DNA from: Chalciporus piperatus
Taxonomy: Eukaryota; Basidiomycota; Agaricomycetes; Boletales; Boletaceae
Direction of reading: 5' to 3'
Length of the DNA: 64,000 nt
NCBI GenBank assembly: GCA_038093975.1
Contig: JBBPTG010000085.1
Coordinates: forward strand, 51,008 to 115,007
The translations under genes were made by a program, and so were the position numbers. This document shows, piece by piece, positions 55,973 through 64,000 of the stretch. Each line of letters opens with the position of its first letter. Within the stretch, counting starts at the first letter, position 1. The notes below the pieces were generated by a model. That model was not told where the DNA came from. It saw nothing but the letters and a program-made list of their open reading frames with translations, and searched no databases.

Positions 55973-58900
55973 ATGGCTTTCTCATGCAATGGCTGCAGTC
56001 ATACCTTTGGTGATCAACGTGCTTTTGTTCAACACCTCCGAAAAACACGGCAGCCAGGATGCATTCAGGTTCGCCAGGAGATGGAGGAGATGATGCGACG
56101 GCGTCCAGTTCGCGCTGATCTCCCGTCCAAACGTAAAGCCCGCCAAGAACAGGACTTGAGTGTTTCTGATTCGGAGTGGGTCGATGTTTCAGTTTTTACC
56201 TGTGAAAGATCCTCACGAGGAAAATAGGTCAGAATCCGACGAGTCAAACATATTCAACGGTGACTATTTTGGCACAGACTATCACGAAGAGGATTTCCCA
56301 TTTCCCCCTGAGATTGACGGGAATGGCTCGGAGGATGATGAAGGAGTGAACGAACCCATACTCGATCTATCCGGTGTCGGCCAGGGTGTTCCAATTGATG
56401 AACTTGACGAGGAACCCGAACACGACCAACACGATCCAGTGCCAGCAAAGGAATCGGATACAGAGATGGAGGTCGACAACGAACAAGATTACCCACCTGA
56501 AGATCAAAATCAGCCTCCTGACGACAGTCGCTCAGAGAACGATCAACCCAACCCACCTCAGAATGTCTACATCGAGCATTTCGGCGGTCGCGCTGGTGAA
56601 ATTATCCATGATCCAGAAAGCGACTCCAGAAGCCAGGCGGGCTATAATGATTACGGCACCCGACTTGCGAGCCATACCAACAACGAAGCAAATCCGTGGG
56701 CTCCATTCAAGTCGCAAATTGACTGGGAAGTTGCCCGCTGGGCAAAACTGAGGGGACCAGGCTCGACAGCCTTTTCCGAGCTGCTCGCAATCCCCGGGGT
56801 AAGTAAGATGCTCAGTCACTGCGTGAACGAGGCTAATGACTCCACGTGAATATACAGACACACGAGAAGCTAGGGCTCTCATACAAGACCACTGCCGAGC
56901 TAAATAGAATTGTTGACAGTCTTCCCGGTGCTCGTCCAGCCTTTGTCCATCACGAAGTTGAAGTAGCTGGCGAGCAATTCGATTTGTTCGCGCGGGATAT
57001 TGTCGAATGTATTCAAGCTTTATTTGGTGACCCAGAGCATGCTCAGTACCTCTGTTTCGTGCCGGAACGCCATTATGCTGATGCGGAGAAGAAAGAAAGG
57101 ATATATCACGACATGTACACAGGGAAGTGGTGGTGGAGTACCCAGGTAAGTGACTGGTTTCGCGAACCCGCCGGCACGATGGAGTTGTGTGGTAACCATT
57201 GAGCAGGTAGAGCTTGAGAAGCAAACACCTGGTGCAACAATCATACCCGTCATTCTGTCATCAGACAAGACCCAGCTAACGCTATTTCGCAACAAAACTG
57301 CATATCCAGTTTATCTCACAATTGGAAACCTCCCGAAGTCCATTCGACGCAAGCCGTCACGTCAAGGCCAGATTCTCCTTGCTTACCTCCCAACGACTCG
57401 CCTCACACACATATCTAACAAGTCCGCCCGTCGTCGAACTCTAGCAAATCTGTTCCATGCGTGTCTTGAACATGTGGTCGCACCCCTCCATGAAGCCGGT
57501 GTCAATGGCGTGGACATCACGAGCGGTGACGGTGTGCGTCGCCGAGGGCACCCCATTCTTGCTTCCTACATCGGCGATTATCCTGAACAGTGCATGGTCA
57601 CCGGCGCGTACACTGGAGACTGTCCAATTTGCGACTGTCCCCACGATGAGCTCGGAGATCATCCTTATGACGCACCTCTTCGGGATCTAGATGTGATCCT
57701 TGACGCACTAGAACAATTGGGTTTACCATCGTATTCCGCGGCATGCCGCAATGTTAGAATCAAACCCTTACAGCGCCCATTTTGGACGAGCCTTCCCTAT
57801 GTCAATATTTTCCAGTCTATTACCCCAGATATTCTGCATCAGCTATACCAAGGAGTTGTCAAGCATCTCGTTTCATGGCTCACAACAATTTGTGGTGCTA
57901 TAGAAATAGATGCACGGGTCCGTCGTTTTCCCCCAAACCATAGCATCAGAATTTTCCAGAAAGGAATTACGAATCTTACTCGAGTAAGCGGCACAGAACA
58001 CAAACAAATCGCAGCGCTTCTGCTCGGATTGATCAGCAATATCATCCATCTCCCTCATGGCATCTCACCAATCCCGCTAATAACGGCCACACGTGCGATT
58101 CTTGACTTTCTGTATCTCGCCCAATACACGATTCACAACAGCACCACTCTGCAAAAGCTCCAAAGTGCCCTAGATGATTTTCACGACAACGCCTTCGTTT
58201 TCATCGACCTCGGTGTTCGCAATCACTTCAATATCCCAAAACTTCATTCTCTACAACACTACGTACGGTCTATCAAACTATTTGGCACAGCCGACAACTT
58301 CAATACCGAAGCAACTGAACGTCTCCACATTGACTTCGCAAAAGACGCGTACAAAGCGACGAACCACAAGAACGAGTTTCTACAAATGACGACGTGGCTG
58401 GAGAGGAAGGAAAAGATTATTCGGCATTCCAACTTCATGACCTGGCAGTCACAGCATGCAACTCGTACTCCCTCCCAGGTTTCCGCTCGACGAGAACTCC
58501 ATTGGCGCCCTCCGAGCATGGCCAGACCTCTTCAGCTGAGAATGACCATCCACCCATCTCGAAACTCGGTCTCCCTTGACGACATCGTCTCTCCACTTCA
58601 TTACAATGCGCGATCCTTTCTCCCAGCGCTCACCCGCTTCGTCGCACTGTTCAACAATCCTACAATCTCCCAGCGGCGACAACTCGATGAACACGCACGG
58701 TCGGTGCACCTACCCTTCACATCTCTCCCGGTATTCCATCGAATCAAATTCTGGAATGAAGAGCTGCACGGAAACGATACCATTGATTCGATTCATGTCC
58801 AACCACCTGCTTACAACAATGCAGGTGTGGTCATCAGTCCCGCGCGCTTTGATACGGCGCTGATCAATGTTCGGAATGTCACATCCGAGCCACAATCTAA

Positions 58901-59327
58901 ACGGCTACAGGGTAGGTCTTTTCTGTTGTCGCGGATTCGCTGTGACTCAAACCAATTGGGAAAACATCTAGACTTTCGTGTAGGTCGTGTGAAGCTCGTT
59001 TTTGCCATACCACCGAGGACAACGGACCTTCTCTTTCGAAGAGAGAGACAGCCACCCAAGCACCTTGCCTATGTGGAGTGGTTTACCAGATTCACCCCAT
59101 CACCAGAACCGGCAACGAAGTTGTACCGGGTCCACAAAGCACTTCGAAACGGCGAATGTCTAGCATCCGTCGTGCCCATCGAACTCATCAGCCGCAGCGT
59201 GCACCTATTGCCCAAATGGGGAGGGAATGTCCCGCTAGACTGGACGAGCGAGAATGTCATCGATACCTGTCCCTCTTTTCTTGTTAATGCATTCAAGGAT
59301 ATGTCTACGTACTTCAATGTATACTAG
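55973..59327 (+). CDS. Plavaka transposase
   Basis: Four exons (55973-56159, 56233-56798, 56858-57145, 57207-59327) close in frame as 1053 residues. The N-terminus has a C2H2-like finger (CNGCSHTFGDQRAFVQH, ending QPGC) as in other Plavaka proteins, followed by an acidic disordered region. The core includes TIIPVILSSDKTQLT, YPVYLTIGNLPKSIRRKPS, LLAYLPTTRL, IGDYPEQCMVTG and CPICDCPHDELG, then PDILHQLYQGVVKHL and FNTEATERLHIDFAKDAYKA, whose acidic residues fit an RNase H-fold catalytic site. An apparent frame break near 56160 is resolved by a 73-nt intron, so the gene is intact. It would cut and paste the element. Confidence 0.88.
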
Positions 59328-59526
59328 TCTATTTGAACATAGTTATATTTTCAACAAAATCTCTCAATTAATGGGATTTTCAATAAATATAAGATAATGC
59401 AGTTAATGTTGATCTCGTGCCCATCCGGAATGCCCATTGATTTGAAGATAATAGTAGATAATCTGTATAAAATGTTGAAAATGAAGGTATTAGTTGAAAA
59501 TGTTCGAAAATATGTGATATTCTATT

Positions 59527-59555
59527 CAATTATCAGGGAGAGGTTTTTCCTGATG
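59527..59555 (-). repeat. Plavaka right terminal inverted repeat
   Basis: Ends GAGGTTTTTCCTGATG, complement of the left end at 52984-53012. Confidence 0.9.
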
Positions 59556-59557
59556 TA

Positions 59558-60075
59558 GAATGTGAGGGGATTGGCATCCCATGAAATGGATGCAGGTGGT
59601 TCGCGAAGGCGACATTGCGCGCCATTGGGATCGTCTGCGTGGAAAACGTGAAGTGCAGACCGGTGCAGGTCTTGACGCGAATAACTGTGATCACACGCAG
59701 CATACGATCTTCACGATCTTCACCTCCGACTGAAAAGGAACCGGTGAGGGTGTCTTTGGTAGAAATGGATAGTAGCTCACTCACAACCAATCGTTTGTCA
59801 CGAACGCGGAATCAGCGTCAGACACGGCGCGCTTCTTCCCTTTCCGGTCTTTGGTGGGTTCGTTGATAGTGAGAGGTGTGGTTGGAGCTGATGGGAAAGT
59901 GGCTCTCCGTGCCCTGGAGTTGCGGCAGATGACGAGTGTCAGGCTGAATAGAGTCGGAGGCAAGCAATGCCAACGAAGAACGAGGCTGAGCTGTAGAAGA
60001 CGGAAAGGAAGGTGCTGTCAAACGGGAGATGGCTCGCGGAAGGGTGAGTTCTGCGAATTCGGAGCACTGCTGTAT
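59558..60075 (-). pseudogene. UFD4-like gene, scrambled fragment II
   Basis: Minus-strand pieces RRSQWRA near 59630, SELLSISTKDTLTGSF near 59760 and KDRKGKKRAVSDADSAF near 59830 match or parallel parts of the UFD4-like gene at 60145-63213 (ELLSISTEDTLAGSF). A promoter-like stretch (GGGAGATGGCTCGCGG, CGAATTCGGAGC) near 60020-60075 also matches that upstream of the other copies. No intact frame. Confidence 0.65.
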
Positions 60076-60137
60076 CGACAACGATCCGGCAGAAGTGGAC
60101 AACGATCCGACAGAGGTGGACAACGATCCGGCAAGGT
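60076..60137. repeat. 21-bp minisatellite, array 3
   Basis: Three units of the GACAACGATCCG type, directly left of the truncated 3' end of the UFD4-like gene, ending CCGGCAAGGTAGAATGT. Confidence 0.85.
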
Positions 60138-63100
60138 AGAATGTACCACTGAAGCGACCGAGGCCGAGCTGGTGGCGGCGGCGGCGGCGGGGCGTCGTGT
60201 TCTGGGTGTGTGCGAGAGGCCGTCCCGGGGCCAAAGCCAGACGCAGCCAATGCTGCGAGCATGTTAGACAAACGGCCACTGGCCATCAGTCCGGAAACAC
60301 GAGGGCGGAGGTAGTCTTTGAGGGCTTGGAACGTCGCAATGGCATGAATCGAGACTACCATATTCTGGAGATTGCGTGGGATATCGGAGTCGTTGTCTGC
60401 GGTCAAGCGGAGCCGTAATTGACGAGCGAGCAAGGATGGGGAGCTGCGTTTTGAATCTAAAGATGATCGAGTTTAGCGACAGAATATGCATAACAAGAGT
60501 CGAGTTACCATCACTCCCTTGCGCGATAGTGATCACCTCAAAGTTCTCCATCCTTGTTAGACTTTCTTGCAACTTCTTGACCAACATAGCAAGGGGAGAT
60601 TGGCCCGAATGTCCACCTCTTGGCATCCGGCTGAAGGACTCGTACGGAATCTCTTCGCGACGCTTGACAGGAACTACACGATCTGAGTGCACAGCGATGC
60701 ACCATAGAGGTTTGACTCACCTGGGCCTGCGAAGCGAAGCAGTCCTTCGACGGCTCCACTCTGAAGGAGTTCGAAACTGGAAACAGAACCCTCCGAGGAA
60801 AGGTGATCCGCAAATTCCCTCAGAGTAGAGACCATGGTCTGTTCAGACGTTTCGGATATCGAGAGCTTCTTCACCAAGCGCCGAAGATCATCGAACGAAC
60901 CATCGCCATTACCGCTAGTGTCGTCTTGCCCGAGTGAGTACTTGAACCGCATGATACGTGCGCGCAGCGTGATGGAATCTTCGGGCTCCAGAGACAGTGT
61001 ATGATGCTTCTTGTAACCGGTCGTAGATGAGGGATGGACGGCCACCACATCAGGCTCTCCTGTAGCAGAAAGCTCCGACGCATCCTTATCTTTCGACTTT
61101 GTCGTGGAGAGCATTCTGGCAGCGGTGGCTTCGATTTAGTTGATCTCGTGGAAGACACCCTCTCGTCGCAGGACTTTTGTAAAAGAAGGTCAACGAGTTG
61201 AAGAGCTCCGATAACCAGCGACGGGTGATCTTTAGAGGATAGAATAGACGACGCAAAACTTGCAACTGGGACGAGCTGGGGTTCCAAAGCGATCAGTTGC
61301 AATAGCGAGAGGATGGATGAAACTACTGACGGGTTCTGGGTTGGAAACAAGAGGCATAGCCTCATCCGTGTCTTGACCCTGCGCGTCTGACTCTTGGTTG
61401 GTATCTACTCCTGAGCTGGGGATGGGGTGTGACACCGCTGCAGCAGCCTGTCGAGCCGCAGAACGATCGGCTTTGGCCTTGGCCTAACCGTGCGTGTTAA
61501 TGCCTTGTCTGTGTAACTCTTGTGATCGAAGACACCATCTTAAAAAACGGTCAGCGTAGGGTCCTGCGCAGAGAGGAAGTATGTTTACCTTTAGGCAGAG
61601 GTGGCATAAGCTCGGACACCAAACTGAGCGTCTCTTCCACCTGATCTTTCGAGCGGTGTACCAAGTTCTCCATTACTGTCATATGCGTAACGTCGCATCC
61701 AAGCCCCTGGCCTGTGACCATCTCGGGGAGATGCAGAGGGTAATACACCAGTGAGAATCTGGTGCAGGGTGTCCACGATGTCCGCTTGCAACAGTGTGAT
61801 TGTGATTCGAGGACTGGCGCGAGCTGCGGTAGCCAGCGCCCTGAGAAGCAACGTGTATGTATTTGCTGCAATCGAGGGCGAGCCTCCCGATGGCATAAGG
61901 AGAAGATTAATAGCACGGATCGCAGTTTCGTCCAAAAGGTTCTCAAGGTTTTCGGTGGATGCACGATGGTAGGAGTCGATGATGCGAATGACAGAAAGAC
62001 AAGCGAATTCTAGCAGTCTTTGATCGGAATACCCCAAGCAATTGCGGATGGTTGACCAGACGCCCAGAACCATTGGGTAATGGTCGGAGGAGATGTTCCT
62101 GCAGCAGTTTGCAGCAGCCTGGAGTTCGGTCCTTTGCACTGCGGTGGAGAAGAAGTCAAGATAATTCAACAACGCTGCGAGCCCATTCTCGCGAACGATG
62201 GAGCTCGAAAACTCCTCCGAAAACTTCTCCAGGGTCTGTGGCATCACTGTGAGAAGTAGACGAGGTATGCATAGATAAAGGACCTACGCTGAGGGTTTGT
62301 TCGGCCAAATCCATATACAAAATCTCGATCAACTTGCTGCAGAGGACGGGGATAGCACCATGGTACACTACGGTATGGGCTACCCCGGGAAGAGCCTCAA
62401 TGAGGTTCGCGAGGCATCTACAAGCAAGCATTTGAGCCTCCAGGTTGTCGTCCCCTTGATAGTTTCCTCCGGCGCTGATTGCTAGGGCCGCAGCAAGAGC
62501 AGCTTCGGGATCGGGATCTTCACCATCTTCACCTCCGTCGTCCTCGTCGTCCTCATTGATACCTCGTCCGCCAAGTATCTTAACGAGCTCCCGCACGAAT
62601 TCTTCGACTTGGAATGAACCGGCTAAGGTGTCCTCGGTAGAAATGGATAGCAGCTCGCTCAACTCCTGCAGGGTCACGAGACGGGTTGTCGGGCTCGCGG
62701 TGGACTTGATGTTATTAAGCATGGCTTTGAGACGCCCTGAAAGGGAGACCATGTATGAACCGATGTGTCGATAGTCACCGAAAATGGCCATCGCGGCGGT
62801 CTCGTCCAGGCCTCCAAATCCTCGAGAAGCCTCCGTTGGAGACCGCTCCTTGTCATCTCCACCATCGTCAACGTCGCCCTCGGCGGGTAACGGTTCATTA
62901 TGTCTTCGTCATGTATTTTAGATGTACTTGCACCGGCTGCGGCCTTTGCTTTAGCGGCCACTTTGCCTTTAGTTGTGGCGGGTCTACTCGATGTTGTGGT
63001 CAATACATGGATTCGTGAGGAGGAATCTAGAATACCTGGATTTTTTGGGCATCGGGGCAGAAATCGAAGTGGAGGATAGGAACGATCAGCTGCATGAAAC

Positions 63101-63213
63101 GCCCGACATCTGGCTTTCTTGCTACCTTTGTAGGAGGGGCATTCTCGCTGGCGCGAACGAGAGGCTTCCGGTCGGCTCGCAGCGCGCCATTGGGATCGTC
63201 TGGTAATGGGCAA
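60138..63213 (-). pseudogene. UFD4/TRIP12-type HECT ubiquitin ligase, 3'-truncated copy
   Basis: From MPITRRSQWRAASRPEA at 63213 the minus strand encodes the armadillo-like N-terminal part of UFD4/TRIP12: ELSELLSISTEDTLAGSF, ACRCLANLIEALPGVAHTVV, IPVLCSKLIEILYMDLAEQT, AALLNYLDFFSTAVQRTELQ, AANCCRNISSDHYPMV, LLQADIVDTLHQILTGVLP and DQVEETLSLVSELMPPLPK, later LRRLVKKLSISETSEQTM, FELLQSGAVEGLLRFAG and VSIHAIATFQALKDYLRPRV. The homology ends at ARPRSLQ near 60145, where minisatellite begins; the HECT domain is absent. A frameshift after VLPSASP (about 61730, one extra C) and others near 61130-61400 break it. The functional gene must lie elsewhere. It would have been an E3 ligase of the ubiquitin-fusion degradation pathway. 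Confidence 0.75.
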
Positions 63214-63420
63214 GCGATCCGAACGAAGAGTTAGGCTGAGCTGCAGTAGATGGGCGGGAGGACGCTGTGAAACGGGAGATGGCTCGCGGGAGTGTTGGTT
63301 CTGGGAATTCGGAGCGTTGCTGCATCTGTCCGTGTAGCGTCGAGGCGGTCTGGGACTATCAAGTATGTTGCACAGTTTTAAGGAGTTGTTCCTTGGGTCG
63401 ATTGCCTATAGAGGGGATGG
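63214..63420. repeat. UFD4-like upstream region, duplicated
   Basis: Nearly identical to 52711-52895 (e.g. GGGCAAGCGATCCGAACG, GATTGCCTATAGAGGGGATG), so promoter and first exon were copied together. Confidence 0.75.
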
Positions 63421-63429
63421 GACGTGATG

Positions 63430-63485
63430 AGAAAGAGGGGGACAACGATCCGGCAGAAGTGGACAACGATCCGACAAGGTAGAAT
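63430..63485. repeat. 21-bp minisatellite, array 4
   Basis: Two units of the GACAACGATCCG type, ending AAGGTAGAATGTGAG. It separates the 5' region of the UFD4-like copy from a further fragment. Confidence 0.8.
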
Positions 63486-63778
63486 GTGAGAAGCAACGTG
63501 TACGCGGTTGTTGCAATCGAGGGCGAGCCTCCTGATGGCATAAGGAGAAGACTGATGGCACGGATTGTACTTTCATCCAAAATGTTCTCTTGATAGTTTT
63601 CTCCGGCCCTGATTGCTAGGGCCACAGCAAGAGCAGCGTCGAGATCGGGATCTTCACCTCCGTCGTCCTCGTCGTCCTGATTGATGCCTCGTAGAGAGCC
63701 TGAATATCCGGTAGAAGAACGGGCAGAGGAAGCGACCAAGGACGAGAGTCGAGAAGTCCACAAAGGGTTCTGTGACAA
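63486..63778 (-). pseudogene. UFD4-like gene, internally deleted fragment IV
   Basis: Minus strand GINQDDEDDGGEDPDLDAAL, AVALAIRAGENYQ, then directly ILDESTIRAISLLLMPSGGS and PSIATTAYTLLL. In the longer copy these two segments are separated by about 170 codons. The right part then runs into the minisatellite (GSLSTSAGSLS). It is a deletion derivative of the same gene. Confidence 0.75.
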
Positions 63779-64000
63779 TCCGCATTGTCGCGAGGTCGGG
63801 AAGACGGAGGGAGAGGGGGGGGAGTCGTGAAGCGAACGGTGATCAGTCGCTTGTTAGGGCGTAAAGATAATGCAGTACCGACAGCGCGAGGCTTTTTGGA
63901 AGGTTTGAGATCGACGAAGTCGACGAGGTCAACAATCAGAAACTTGAATTTTTAAGAGACAGCTGCAAGCGGCAGTGGCATGTCGTTGCTCGGTGATGCC
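63779..64000. other. Right edge, no feature
   Basis: No gene seen. Possible further decayed UFD4-like or unrelated DNA to the window end. Confidence 0.3.

Larger units (their letters stand above)
52984..59555. mobile_element. Complete Plavaka-type DNA transposon
   Basis: A 6572-bp element with 29-bp terminal inverted repeats (52984-53012 and 59527-59555) that begin CATCAGGAAAAACCTC and differ at one position. TA flanks both ends (52982-52983, 59556-59557). Related uninterrupted sites at 60133-60140 and 63476-63486 read CAAGGTAGAATGT, so a TA target duplication is supported by comparison. It carries two divergent genes: a DUF6532-like ORF (minus) and the transposase (plus). The ends are AT-rich with little coding capacity. 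Intact genes and near-perfect ends suggest a recently active autonomous copy. Confidence 0.88.

Noticed and set aside
56160..56232. Frameshift that would inactivate the Plavaka transposase
   Set aside because: A 73-nt GT-AG intron with a normal length restores the frame exactly (A + AA, then TCC GAC GAG).
1..64000. CRISPR arrays, operons, bacterial-type signals
   Set aside because: None seen; intron-rich genes and fungal protein families show eukaryotic nuclear DNA, and the regular repeats are minisatellites without spacers.

Overview
The window looks like nuclear DNA of a filamentous basidiomycete, probably an Agaricomycete and perhaps of the Rhizoctonia/Ceratobasidium type; the species is inference. 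The reasons are dense spliceosomal introns of about 48-66 nt with GTRNGT/YAG borders, a Plavaka DNA transposon, a laccase, paired GH16 glucanases, an F-box/LRR relic, tandem TKL-type kinases joined to WD40 domains, and a mosaic of repeat-rich and conserved housekeeping DNA.

Layout. 1-2 kb holds two WD40 genes on the minus strand, one cut by the window edge and one broken. 2.8-5.8 kb is a five-exon RhoGAP protein (minus). 6.36-7.08 kb is a small TA-flanked inverted-repeat element. 8.3-8.9 kb is a GPI-type CFEM protein. 9.95-13.16 kb is a 5'-truncated LINE with an 11-bp target-site duplication. 14.4-15.8 kb is a heterotrimeric G-protein alpha subunit (plus), convergent with a Kap121/importin-5 karyopherin (16.8-20.65 kb, minus). 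21.0-22.6 kb is a secreted GH16 glucanase (minus). 23.0-30.9 kb is a tandemly duplicated locus with two intact WD40-kinase fusion genes and a dead third copy. 30.9-35.6 kb is a roughly 2.2 kb segmental duplication; each copy has GH16 exon relics and one small conserved fungal gene. 35.7-39.0 kb has two paralogous PPxY-containing genes. 39.6-49 kb has a coiled-coil ORF, a dead questin-oxidase-like gene, a laccase and a broken F-box gene. 49.4-51.05 kb is a second GH16 gene (plus). 52-64 kb is a mosaic of UFD4/TRIP12 ubiquitin-ligase 5' fragments and a 21-bp minisatellite, interrupted by an intact 6.6 kb Plavaka element.

The two strongest observations are these. First, in both GH16 genes one conserved Trp codon (TGG) appears to be split by three introns, leaving two successive one-nucleotide exons; the frame of the whole 327-residue plus-strand protein closes only if both are used. 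Second, the WD40 propeller plus C-terminal kinase genes are full length (759 and 666 residues), keep catalytic residues, and sit among dead relatives, as expected for a fast-evolving receptor-like or allorecognition-like family. That function is inference.
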